From Gallibacterium salpingitidis (GTDB lineage: Bacteria > Pseudomonadota > Gammaproteobacteria > Enterobacterales > Pasteurellaceae): 64,000 nucleotides of DNA. A program made the translations under genes and the position numbers. The notes under the pieces are model-generated. The model saw nothing but the letters and a program-made list of their open reading frames with translations, had not been told where the DNA came from and did no database searches. Shown piece after piece: positions 31,145 through 39,654 of the stretch; the first letter of the stretch is position 1; the number at the start of each line of letters is the position of its first letter. The stretch covers positions 1-64,000 of the forward strand of contig NZ_JTJL01000030.1 in the NCBI RefSeq assembly GCF_001678495.1. Direction: 5' to 3'.

Positions 31145-32305
31145 TCAAACTTTGATTAAGCTCATCTTCGGACCGAAAGGTTCAAAATGCACTGTTTGTT
31201 GTGGACGATTTAAGCCCTCTAATAAAGCGATCATTCCTTCCATAAATCTTACTGAACCACAAAGATAAATATCAGCATTTTCTGGTAAGTGTTGTGCTAA
31301 ATAGTCAGCAGTGATACGTTGCTGCTCTTCACTATATAAGGTCGCAGCGTGCATCACATTTGCTTTTGCCAAATATTGCGCAACTTCATCTTTAAATGCT
31401 TCTGTCTCTTTATTTTTTGTTGCATTAATCCACACCAATGGACGTTGTGGATTAGTTGTCACTTGTGCATCTAACATTGCCAAAATCGGGGTAATACCTA
31501 CACCACCGCTTAGCAACACTACTGGACGTTCATTTTGTTGTAATAAGAAATCTCCAGCCGGTGCAGAAAGATTAATATGATCACCAACATTCACTACATC
31601 GTGCAGATAATTAGATACTACACCCGGAATACCATCTGTTGTTTCGCGTTTTACGGCAAATTTCAAACCAGATGTAACATCTACAGAACAAATAGAGTAA
31701 TGTCTTAGTGCAAGATTATCATCTTCTTTCGGTTGTACTTGCACTGTAATATATTGCCCAGCCTGAACGACTAACTTCGGCAAAATTTCATCATTTTTTA
31801 CTGTAAATTCAATAATATCATTGCTGACATAACGTTTATTCACAACTTCAAACGGTTGGAAATCCTGCCAGGCAGCTTCGTCATACATTTTTTGTTCCAC
31901 TTGAATAAACGCGTCTGCAATCACTTGATACGCTTTTGCCCATGCATCAATAATTTCTGGAGTAGCGGCATCTTGTAAAACTTCTTTAATCGCAATTAAT
32001 AAATGCTTACCCACAATAGCATAATGTTCTGGCTTAATTTGTAAGGCGCGATGTTTATGTCCAATTTGCACCACGTGATCAATAATTGCCCCTAAATTAT
32101 CGATATGTTTAGCTGCTGCTAATACAGTGGTTGCTAACGCAGTTGGTTGTTTTCCTTGTTTTTGGTTAGTTTTATTAAAAATATTCAATAATTCAGGGTG
32201 ATCATTGAACATATTTTTATAGAATGTTTTGGTGATTGTAGTGCCATGTACCTCTAACGCAGGCACAGTTGCTTTAATCACATCAATCGTTTGTTGATCT
32301 AACAT
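31145..32305 (-). CDS. hmp: Flavohaemoprotein, nitric oxide dioxygenase
   Basis: Hmp detoxifies nitric oxide by oxidising it to nitrate with O2 and NAD(P)H. The 386-residue protein has an N-terminal globin (proximal H85, distal Y29 and Q53). A FAD domain follows (RHYSICS), then a C-terminal NAD(P)H domain (LLSGGVGITPIL, YLCGSVRFM). GGAG precedes the ATG. An AT-rich inverted repeat just upstream may be an NsrR-type operator. It is convergent with xerD. Confidence 0.96.
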   Translation of the reverse strand: MLDQQTIDVIKATVPALEVHGTTITKTFYKNMFNDHPELLNIFNKTNQKQGKQPTALATTVLAAAKHIDNLGAIIDHVVQIGHKHRALQIKPEHYAIVGKHLLIAIKEVLQDAATPEIIDAWAKAYQVIADAFIQVEQKMYDEAAWQDFQPFEVVNKRYVSNDIIEFTVKNDEILPKLVVQAGQYITVQVQPKEDDNLALRHYSICSVDVTSGLKFAVKRETTDGIPGVVSNYLHDVVNVGDHINLSAPAGDFLLQQNERPVVLLSGGVGITPILAMLDAQVTTNPQRPLVWINATKNKETEAFKDEVAQYLAKANVMHAATLYSEEQQRITADYLAQHLPENADIYLCGSVRFMEGMIALLEGLNRPQQTVHFEPFGPKMSLIKV

Positions 32306-32332
32306 AATTACTCCATTTAACTTATATAAAAG

Positions 32333-32353
32333 AAATATATTAAATATATATTT
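32333..32353. promoter_or_regulatory. AT-rich inverted repeat upstream of hmp
   Basis: AAATATAT / ATATATTT around TAAAT lies 28-48 bases before the hmp start. Spacing and symmetry resemble NsrR operators, but the sequence is low in complexity, so confidence is low. Confidence 0.35.
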
Positions 32354-32394
32354 ATATGGTAGATAAATCTAAACGGTGATACAAGCAAATCAGG

Positions 32395-32424
32395 GCAAAT
32401 TACCCGTTTTAACGGGCAATTTGC
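32395..32424. terminator. Hairpin at the 3' end of the MFS gene
   Basis: GCAAATT-A-CCCGTT / AACGGG-C-AATTTGC forms a long stem with one mismatch that overlaps the MFS stop codon. No T run follows, so it may stabilise the mRNA end rather than terminate. Confidence 0.5.
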
Positions 32425-33581
32425 TCAATTCGAGGTAGGGATTTTGGTAAAAATAGGAATGCTAATGCAACAATTATCGCCATTCCCCAGAAAGCATAAT
32501 CAGGTGCATAACTATATAATGTTCCCGATAATGCAGTTAATAATGCTACTGCAATACAGCTGCTTAAACCATTATAGAGCGCCTGTAATTTCGCAATATG
32601 TGTATCAGGTTGTGAGGAGATATAGCGTACTGTCGCAAAATGAGCGACCGCATAAGTTAAGGCGTGGAAAGTCTGCAATAGCGCCAATGGTATAAAACCT
32701 GTCATTATTGGGAAACAAAGCCAACGGATAATCGCTGCACTAATACTTAACACAAAGAGTGCTGTAATATTCCAGTTTTTAAATAACTTAGAAGCAAAGA
32801 AAAACAGCGCTACTTCCGCAATAACTGAAATACCCCATAACCAACTCGTCGTTTGAATACTTATTCCTTGTGATACCCAATAGATTGTGCTGTAAGCATA
32901 ATAAGCACCATGTGATCCTTGGATCAAAGAAACAGCAATCATCAAACGCAATGTATTCGATTCTCGCAATAAATCTAGATAACTTACGGAAGTTTGTTCA
33001 GTTTGTGTCATCGTAGATTTCGGCAACACCGTCGGTGTTGGCGTGTTCAACAAGGTATATAAGATTAATAATGCCCCTAATACCCAAATAATCGCTTCAT
33101 TACCCAAATAGCTAATTAAGCCACCAAAACAAATTACACCAACGACGAAGCCTAACGAGCCAGTAAGACGCACTCGTCCGTAATCCAAGCCAATTTGTTG
33201 ATTCCAAATACTTGCCAAACTATCTTGGAGCGGCATTCCTGCGCCATTCAACACACTAAATAAAGCAAATAAGATAAAAATCAGAATAAACGAGTGCCAA
33301 TGTAAAGCACTAAGCCCCATCGCTAAAATGACTAATGCCGAACCCAAAGCTAGATTACGCAATATTACCGGTAAATGAGCTGTATCTTTAATGCGACCAG
33401 AAAAAAAGATACCGCCCAAAAAGCGAAATACATAAGCAAACGCTAGCAATAATGCAATATTTTCATCGGAATAAGATTGTGTTTGCAGCCATACTGGAAT
33501 CAATGGCACAAATACGCCATAAGCACAAAAATAACCAAGATAATTCAGAACCAGCCAATACTCTGAACGAACTTTGATCAA
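32409..33581 (-). CDS. MFS transporter, HcaT/phenylpropionate-like family
   Basis: This is a 390-residue, 12-helix major facilitator of the MFS_1-like group that includes E. coli HcaT. Recognisable patterns are GYFCAYGVFVPLIPVWLQ in helix 1, FRFLGGIFFSGRIKD and YGRVRLTGSLGFVVG. The substrate is unknown, and no aromatic catabolic genes lie nearby. The start is TTG, overlapping the proC stop as TTGA, with GGAG eight bases upstream, so it is coupled to proC. Conserved in this position in Haemophilus. Confidence 0.85.
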   Translation of the reverse strand: MIKVRSEYWLVLNYLGYFCAYGVFVPLIPVWLQTQSYSDENIALLLAFAYVFRFLGGIFFSGRIKDTAHLPVILRNLALGSALVILAMGLSALHWHSFILIFILFALFSVLNGAGMPLQDSLASIWNQQIGLDYGRVRLTGSLGFVVGVICFGGLISYLGNEAIIWVLGALLILYTLLNTPTPTVLPKSTMTQTEQTSVSYLDLLRESNTLRLMIAVSLIQGSHGAYYAYSTIYWVSQGISIQTTSWLWGISVIAEVALFFFASKLFKNWNITALFVLSISAAIIRWLCFPIMTGFIPLALLQTFHALTYAVAHFATVRYISSQPDTHIAKLQALYNGLSSCIAVALLTALSGTLYSYAPDYAFWGMAIIVALAFLFLPKSLPRIEQIAR

Positions 33582-34393
33582 AATAATTTCTCCATTTCTT
33601 CAGCACGATCGATTGCAGCTTGCATCGCTTGTTTAATATTTTCTTCTAAATGTTGTTGTTGAAAGACATTAATCGCCGCAGCAGTTGTACCGCCTTTTGA
33701 GGTTACTTGTTGTCTTAATGTTTCGATTGAAGTATGAGGGTTAGCCACCACCATTTCTGCCGCACCTAACGCAGATTGCTGCACTAATAAACGTGCTTGT
33801 TGTTCAGTTAATCCCATCTCAATCAACGTTTTTTGCATTCCTTCCATAAATAAGAAGAAATACGCAGGGCTGCTGCCTGATGCTGCAATAATCGTATTAA
33901 TATCAGACTCTTTTTCTACCCAGCACGCTTTACCCACTGCTTCAAATAATCCTGTCGCATAATTTTTAAATTCTGTGGTCACTGCTGGAGTTGCAAACAA
34001 ACCTGACATCCCTTTTGAAATTAATGCCGGTGTATTTGGCATCACACGTACAAACTGTTGCGCACTTGGTAAGAAACGTTGTAAAGCACTCACAGAAATT
34101 CCTGCTGCAATTGAGATAATCCATTTATTTTGCAAATCTAATTGTTGAAAAGCCTCACACGCTTCTTGCATATTTTGTGGTTTTACTGCCAATAACACCA
34201 CATCTGCTTGTTTTACGGCATCTATTGCTGACAAGGTTGTAAACACGCCTCTTTCATTAAAGCCATGATGTTTATCTGGATTGTGTTCACAAACAATAAT
34301 ATTTTCTGCTACATATCCTTTTGCCAATAAACCAAACACAATGGCGCTCGCCATATTACCGCCGCCAATAAACGCAATCTTCTTCTGTTGCAT
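33578..34393 (-). CDS. proC: Pyrroline-5-carboxylate reductase
   Basis: ProC reduces pyrroline-5-carboxylate to proline with NAD(P)H, the last step of proline synthesis. From the ATG at 34393 (GGGAG upstream) the product has 271 residues. The N-terminal Rossmann motif is IAFIGGGNMASAI, and RVMPNTPALISKGMSG and the C-terminal QVTSKGGTTAAAI are family signatures. The gene overlaps the following MFS gene by 4 bases and is divergent from rdgC. Confidence 0.96.
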   Translation of the reverse strand: MQQKKIAFIGGGNMASAIVFGLLAKGYVAENIIVCEHNPDKHHGFNERGVFTTLSAIDAVKQADVVLLAVKPQNMQEACEAFQQLDLQNKWIISIAAGISVSALQRFLPSAQQFVRVMPNTPALISKGMSGLFATPAVTTEFKNYATGLFEAVGKACWVEKESDINTIIAASGSSPAYFFLFMEGMQKTLIEMGLTEQQARLLVQQSALGAAEMVVANPHTSIETLRQQVTSKGGTTAAAINVFQQQHLEENIKQAMQAAIDRAEEMEKLF

Positions 34394-34459
34394 AGGATTT
34401 TCTCCCTTAATCAAGTTACAATAAGCGCAATATAATAATATAAATCAAAGGAAACACCT

Positions 34460-35365
34460 ATGTATTGGTTCAAAAATATTCTTGTCTATCGTCTTACCAA
34501 AAAACTAGATTGGTCGTCAGAAGCATTACAAAATAGTCTTGCACAACAAGAATTTACCCCTTGTGGTTCAAGCGATCATAGTAAATTTGGCTGGCAGCCG
34601 CCATTAAGCACCAGTGACCAACTTTACTTTACTGCCGGCGGGCATTTTCTTTTAGTTGCTCATCGTGAAGAAAAAATCTTACCAACCCCAGTCATCAAAG
34701 AAACTTTAGATAATCGCATTCAAAAACTGGAAGAAGCTCAACAACGTAAACTGAAAAAAACAGAAAAACAGGCATTAAAAGATGATGTTATTGCTACTTT
34801 ACTGCCTCGTGCTTTTAGTCGTCATCAACGTACTGCACTATGGATTGATACCACCAATGATCTAATTTATGTCGATGCCGCTTCTAGTAAGCGAGCAGAA
34901 GATGTGTTGGCGTTACTACGTAAATCATTAGGTTCTTTGCCTGTTATTCCTTTCTCTTTTGCTGAAGAATTATCTATGGCAATGACCGACTGGTTATTAA
35001 AAGATCAATTACCTCAATGGCTAACCTGTTTAGAAGAAGGGGAATTTAAAGATCTCAATACCGGCTCAAGTATTCGCTGCAAAAACCAAGATCTTTATGA
35101 ACAAGATATTCAAGGTCATTTAGCTGCTGGTAAAGTTGTGACAAAACTAGCATTAGACTGGGAAAATCACTTTTCTTTTGTGCTATATGAAGACGCTTCA
35201 TTAAAACGAATCAAATTTGCCGATATGGTCAAAGAGAAAAACGATGACATTCTCAAGGAAGATGTAGCACAACGCTTTGATGCCGATTTTGTCTTGATGA
35301 CTGGTGAAGTATCTTTATTAATGCAAAATTTAATTGAGTTGTTAGGTGAGAAACAGCTTGCTTGA
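34460..35365 (+). CDS. rdgC: Recombination-associated protein RdgC
   Basis: RdgC forms a ring-shaped dimer that binds duplex DNA and restrains RecA. The 301-residue product has the family N-terminus MYWFKNILVYRL, the segment CGSSDHSKFGWQPPL and the central LPRAFSRHQRTALWID. AAAGGAAACACC precedes the ATG. It lies between divergent proC and convergent murB, with a strong shared terminator. Confidence 0.96.
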   Translation: MYWFKNILVYRLTKKLDWSSEALQNSLAQQEFTPCGSSDHSKFGWQPPLSTSDQLYFTAGGHFLLVAHREEKILPTPVIKETLDNRIQKLEEAQQRKLKKTEKQALKDDVIATLLPRAFSRHQRTALWIDTTNDLIYVDAASSKRAEDVLALLRKSLGSLPVIPFSFAEELSMAMTDWLLKDQLPQWLTCLEEGEFKDLNTGSSIRCKNQDLYEQDIQGHLAAGKVVTKLALDWENHFSFVLYEDASLKRIKFADMVKEKNDDILKEDVAQRFDADFVLMTGEVSLLMQNLIELLGEKQLA

Positions 35366-35371
35366 TAAGTA

Positions 35372-35401
35372 AAAGACCGAACGTTTAAGTGTTCGGTCTT
35401 T
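35372..35401. terminator. Bidirectional terminator, rdgC / murB
   Basis: AAAGACCGAAC / GTTCGGTCTTT is an 11-bp stem between the convergent rdgC and murB genes. Confidence 0.87.
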
Positions 35402-35403
35402 GC

Positions 35404-36438
35404 TTATTTAACCTCATCAAATGCGACTTCACCACTCTTACCAATAAATCTTACTTCTGGGGATAATTGAATCGAAAACCGCTCTGCCACTTGCTGGCAG
35501 ATATACTTCGCTAATGCTGCAACTTCTCTTCCTGTTGCATTATCTTTATTAATTAATACCAAAGCTTGCTTATCATGTACCGCTGCACCACCTAATTGAT
35601 ACCCTTTTAAACCGCATTGATCAATTAACCAACCCGCAGCTAATTTCACTGAGCCGTCAGCTTGTGGGTAATGTGGCATAGTTGGATAGCGCTGGTAAAG
35701 TTGGTTAAATTGCTCACTACTCACCACAGGATTTTTAAAAAAACTACCTGCACTACCAATCAATTTAGGATCAGGTAATTTGCTTTTGCGGGTTAAACAA
35801 ACTTGTTCAAAAACTTGTTTAGGAGTAACAGATTTTGTATCTAAGTCAGCAAGATTGCCATAACTTAACACTGGCTGCCAATTTTTTGCCAATTTAAAAT
35901 GCACTGCAATAACTGCATACCCTTGTGAATATTGGTGTTTAAAAACACTCTCACGATAAGCGAATTGGCATTGTTGATTACTAAGAGAAAATTGTTTTCC
36001 AGTGGCTAATTCAACTACATCAACAGATTCGCAAACATCTTTTAACTCAACACCATAAGCACCAATATTTTGTACTGGTGATGAACCGACACAACCGGGA
36101 ATCAAAGCTAAATTTTCTAAACCACCAATATTGCGTTCAACACAATATTCGACAAATTGATGCCAATTTTCGCCGGCATTAACGCTTAAATAGTGGTAGT
36201 TTTCATCTTGGTGGTACTCAATCCCTTTGATACGATTCAGTAATACAACACCTGCAAAATCTTCAATAAACAAAACATTACTGCCCTCACCAAGCAATAA
36301 GATTGGTACTTGCTGTTGCTGATACTGTTGCCATACTTGGCATAGTTCTTCTTTGGTTTCAATTTGCAAAATCTGCTGCGCTTGTGCCTTAATGCCAAAA
36401 GTATGATAAGGCTGCAAATTAGTCCCAAGATTTTGCAT
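35404..36438 (-). CDS. murB: UDP-N-acetylenolpyruvoylglucosamine reductase
   Basis: MurB reduces UDP-GlcNAc-enolpyruvate to UDP-MurNAc with NADPH and FAD in peptidoglycan synthesis. The 344-residue type I enzyme has the FAD segments [10 protein letters not shown] and [16 protein letters not shown]. The catalytic serine lies in SAGSFFKNP, and the C-terminal SPEVRFIG carries the catalytic glutamate. TAGGATAAAT precedes the ATG. dgkA ends 3 bases upstream, so they form one operon. Confidence 0.97.
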   Translation of the reverse strand: MQNLGTNLQPYHTFGIKAQAQQILQIETKEELCQVWQQYQQQQVPILLLGEGSNVLFIEDFAGVVLLNRIKGIEYHQDENYHYLSVNAGENWHQFVEYCVERNIGGLENLALIPGCVGSSPVQNIGAYGVELKDVCESVDVVELATGKQFSLSNQQCQFAYRESVFKHQYSQGYAVIAVHFKLAKNWQPVLSYGNLADLDTKSVTPKQVFEQVCLTRKSKLPDPKLIGSAGSFFKNPVVSSEQFNQLYQRYPTMPHYPQADGSVKLAAGWLIDQCGLKGYQLGGAAVHDKQALVLINKDNATGREVAALAKYICQQVAERFSIQLSPEVRFIGKSGEVAFDEVK

Positions 36439-36441
36439 AAT

Positions 36442-36798
36442 TTATCCTAATAAAATAATCAACCACACTAAACCACAAGTTACCATAGCAATGAATACAG
36501 CTGCTGAGCCGAGATCTTTTGCTCTACCGGAGAGTTCGTGGTATTCCTTACCAACACGATCCACTATTGCTTCTAAACCGCTGTTTAATAACTCAACCGC
36601 AAAAACCATCAATACTGAAGCTACCATTAGAGCAATTTCAATTTTGGTTTTTCCTAACCAAAATGCTAATGGCAACAAAATAATTGCCGCACCAACTTCA
36701 TGGCGAAAAGCAGCTTCGTGTTTGAACGCCGCTTTTAATCCTTGCATTGAATATTTGGCTGCCTTAAAGAAATGCGTCAGACCAGTATATTTTTCCAT
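36442..36798 (-). CDS. dgkA: Diacylglycerol kinase
   Basis: DgkA phosphorylates diacylglycerol in the inner membrane to recycle it to phosphatidic acid. The 118-residue trimeric kinase has three helices and the signature ELLNSGLEAIVDRVG, with the catalytic glutamate, and RAKDLGSAAVF. AAGGATTATT precedes the ATG. It lies 11 bases after relA, as in Haemophilus. Confidence 0.96.
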   Translation of the reverse strand: MEKYTGLTHFFKAAKYSMQGLKAAFKHEAAFRHEVGAAIILLPLAFWLGKTKIEIALMVASVLMVFAVELLNSGLEAIVDRVGKEYHELSGRAKDLGSAAVFIAMVTCGLVWLIILLG

Positions 36799-36809
36799 AA
36801 TAATCCTTG

Positions 36810-39035
36810 TTAATTGGTAATACGTTTAGCTTCGATCACATCATCTAATTTCGCTAAACGCGATAAAATCTTACTTAACATTTGCACATTATTGAGCTCA
36901 ATCTGCATATCAATCGTGGCAATCTGCCGTTTAGTGTCGCTTCTGCTGCTTACGCCCAATACGCTCACTTTCTCATTAGCCAATACCGTTGTAATATCAC
37001 GTAATAGACCATTACGATCGCTAGAAATGATACGAATACCAACGTGTACGCCACAAGAATAACTATCTCCCCATAACGCTTCCACCACACGTTCAGGGTT
37101 TGCCGCTTGTAATTCTGCTAATTGTTCGCAATCTGAACGGTGAATAGAGATACCACGCCCTTGGGTGATATAACCGACAATATCATCTCCTGGAATTGGC
37201 TGACAGCAGCGCGCGATATGATGCATTAAATTGCCCACGCCTTCAACGACAACATGACCTTTTTTCTTCTCTTTTTGTTGTTGGCTATTATTGGCAGATT
37301 TATTGGAAATATGTTTGAGAATCTCTTCATCAATTTCTTCAACTGATGGCTTTAATAACTTACTTTGTAAAAAGTTAATCAATTGATTTAATTTGATATC
37401 GCCACCACCAATACCAGCATACAGATCTTCCATATTGCGTAGGTTATAACGCGGTAATGCATACTGTTCGATCTGTTTTTGGGTTAAACCAATGCGGTTC
37501 ATTTCACTTTCCAACATTTCACGTCCAGCAGGCACATTTTTATCGCGATCCAATTTCTTAAACCAAGCGTGAATTTTTGCTCTGGCACGTGCAGTATGTA
37601 CGAAACCTAAATTTGGATTCAACCAATCACGACTTGGGTTTGGATTTTTTTGTGTAATCACTTCAATTTGATCACCCATTTGCAGTTGGTAGGTGAAAGG
37701 TACAATGCGTCCAGCAACCTTCGCACCAATACAGCGATGCCCAATTTCACTGTGAATAGCATAAGCAAAATCTAATGGTGTAGAACCGGTTGGTAAATCA
37801 ATTACTTCGCCTTTCGGTGTAAACACATAAACCCGATCATCGAACACCTGACTACGCATTTCTGCCAACACTTCGCCAGAATCAGCCAAATCATCTTGCC
37901 ATGCTAATAATTTACGTAACCAAGCGATTTTTTCTTCATAACCGCTGCGCCCTGCTGTTGCACCTTCCTTATATTTCCAATGCGCTGCAACACCAAGCTC
38001 AGCATCATCATGCATTTTTTGTGTACGAATTTGTACTTCTATTGGCTTACCACCTTGCCCTAACACTACGGTATGAATAGATTGGTAGCCATTTGGTTTC
38101 GGATTGGCAATATAATCATCAAACTCTTTCGGTAAATGTTTAAAGTGGGTGTGTACAATCCCTAATGCAGCATAACAGTCTTGTAATTTTTGTACGATTA
38201 CCCGTACCGCTCGCACATCATATAGATCGCCAAATGCCAAATTTTTCTTCTGCATTTTGCGCCAAATGCTATAAATATGTTTTGGACGACCATACACCTC
38301 AACATCACTAATACTTTCTTTCAAATAACCAGTCAGTTCTTTAACAAAATCTTGGATATATTGTTCTCGATCCAAACGACGCTCATGTAATTGATTAGCG
38401 ATATGACGATATTGGGCTGGATGCAAATAGCGAAAACAGTAATCTTCCAACTCCCATTTGAGTTGACCGATACCAAGACGATTAGCTAATGGTGCATAAA
38501 TATTTGAACACTCTTTCGCCGCTAGCACTTTATCTTCTTCACTAACTCGACTATCTGCGGTACGTAGAAAGGTAATACGTTCCGCTAATTTAATTACTAC
38601 ACAGCGGAAATCTTCCACCATTGCTAATAACATACGGCGAATATTGTCGATTTGCACACTATCTGCGCCACGATTAGTATTGAGTTGGCGGATGTTATCC
38701 ATTTCAAACACACCACGCACTAAACGTTCAATCGTTTTACCAAATTCAAGCTGCAAATCTTCTAATGAAATAATTTTATTTTCGACTAATGGGAAAAATA
38801 GCGCCGCGACTAACGTACTATCATCCATATTTAATTCAGTAAGGATCGACACCATTTCAATACTGCTAGACAAAATATCTTTACCGTATTCATTTTGCGC
38901 TATTTTCGGTTCAAGATATTGCCAAGCTTGGGTCAAGGCTGTTTTTGTTCGTGGCGTGATTGCTAGATTATTTAACCATTCATCAAAAACAAAACTCTTT
39001 AAATTCGTTAAATGTGTTTCTCTTACTGCAACCAT
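36810..39035 (-). CDS. relA: GTP pyrophosphokinase RelA
   Basis: RelA makes (p)ppGpp from GTP/GDP and ATP on stalled ribosomes. The 741-residue protein has a degenerate hydrolase domain (the HD motif is replaced by LVAALFFPLVE, residues about 80-90). It is therefore synthetase-only, as expected for RelA rather than SpoT. The synthetase domain carries YDVRAVRVIV and KPNGYQSIHT. The TGS (VYVFTPKGEVIDLP), zinc-finger (HHIARCCQPIPGD) and ACT domains follow. GGAACGG precedes the ATG. Normally rlmD is adjacent upstream; here two extra genes intervene. Confidence 0.97.
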   Translation of the reverse strand: MVAVRETHLTNLKSFVFDEWLNNLAITPRTKTALTQAWQYLEPKIAQNEYGKDILSSSIEMVSILTELNMDDSTLVAALFFPLVENKIISLEDLQLEFGKTIERLVRGVFEMDNIRQLNTNRGADSVQIDNIRRMLLAMVEDFRCVVIKLAERITFLRTADSRVSEEDKVLAAKECSNIYAPLANRLGIGQLKWELEDYCFRYLHPAQYRHIANQLHERRLDREQYIQDFVKELTGYLKESISDVEVYGRPKHIYSIWRKMQKKNLAFGDLYDVRAVRVIVQKLQDCYAALGIVHTHFKHLPKEFDDYIANPKPNGYQSIHTVVLGQGGKPIEVQIRTQKMHDDAELGVAAHWKYKEGATAGRSGYEEKIAWLRKLLAWQDDLADSGEVLAEMRSQVFDDRVYVFTPKGEVIDLPTGSTPLDFAYAIHSEIGHRCIGAKVAGRIVPFTYQLQMGDQIEVITQKNPNPSRDWLNPNLGFVHTARARAKIHAWFKKLDRDKNVPAGREMLESEMNRIGLTQKQIEQYALPRYNLRNMEDLYAGIGGGDIKLNQLINFLQSKLLKPSVEEIDEEILKHISNKSANNSQQQKEKKKGHVVVEGVGNLMHHIARCCQPIPGDDIVGYITQGRGISIHRSDCEQLAELQAANPERVVEALWGDSYSCGVHVGIRIISSDRNGLLRDITTVLANEKVSVLGVSSRSDTKRQIATIDMQIELNNVQMLSKILSRLAKLDDVIEAKRITN

Positions 39036-39264
39036 CTTTCCGTTCCTGTATTTGATTATATGTCTAAATTTTCAGCAAAATTCACGCTTTTTAATTCTTT
39101 TCAAGAAAATTGCTGCCCTATCTTAGATCTCTCTTAATCACTCAAAAAATGATTAAATTATTTTCTTAAAATATATCAATTCCTTTGTTGAATCTATGTT
39201 TTTTATGAATAATCTTCACTTCAAGAAAAACTCCAAATGATGTTTATATTTTATACAAATCCAC

Positions 39265-39651
39265 TTATAAAACCTTCTTAATTTTATCAATCAATAAAAT
39301 ATCCGCCGGTAACCACGTAACTGAATCTAAATCCACTTTTGACAACCATTTAGCCGCTTGCGCCTCTTTCAGTTCTAATTGTCCATTAATGATGGTGGCC
39401 CAAAAACAATCCATAGATAGATGAAATGTTGCATAATCATATTCGATCGTATCAATGCACTCTCCGACCGCAATATCGACATTAAGTTCTTCTTTTATTT
39501 CACGAATTAAGGCTTGTTGTGGTGTCTCACTTTCTTCAATTTTGCCACCTGGAAATTCCCATTGCCCACAAAACTCTCCGTACCCTCTAGCAGTCGCAAA
39601 AACCTGATCCTCTCGACGAATAACTGCGGCAACGACTCGTACTACTTTCAT
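39265..39651 (-). CDS. Nudix hydrolase, MutT/NudG-like, paired with a nuclease-helicase
   Basis: This is a 128-residue Nudix pyrophosphohydrolase. The Nudix box starts at G36 (GGKIEESETPQQAL) and continues REIKEELNV, matching GX5EX7REUXEEXGU except for N in place of the second G. The WEFPGGK approach resembles MutT and NudG, which hydrolyse oxidised or modified (d)NTPs. The actual substrate is unknown. It starts 3 bases after the stop of the upstream nuclease-helicase gene, so the two are translationally coupled and probably work together. It lies between relA and that gene, in a locus where relA and rlmD are normally neighbours. Confidence 0.88.
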   Translation of the reverse strand: MKVVRVVAAVIRREDQVFATARGYGEFCGQWEFPGGKIEESETPQQALIREIKEELNVDIAVGECIDTIEYDYATFHLSMDCFWATIINGQLELKEAQAAKWLSKVDLDSVTWLPADILLIDKIKKVL

Positions 39652-39654
39652 TTT

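Noticed and set aside
36810-39035. Loss of the HD motif in the relA hydrolase domain as a mutation.
   Set aside because: RelA proteins of gamma-proteobacteria normally have an inactive hydrolase domain; this is the expected state.
39036-39264. Search for insertion ends, direct repeats or a tRNA at the relA side of the nuclease-helicase module.
   Set aside because: Only AT-rich sequence and a weak TTAATCA/TGATTAA hairpin were seen; no attachment site or transposase supports a specific mobility mechanism.
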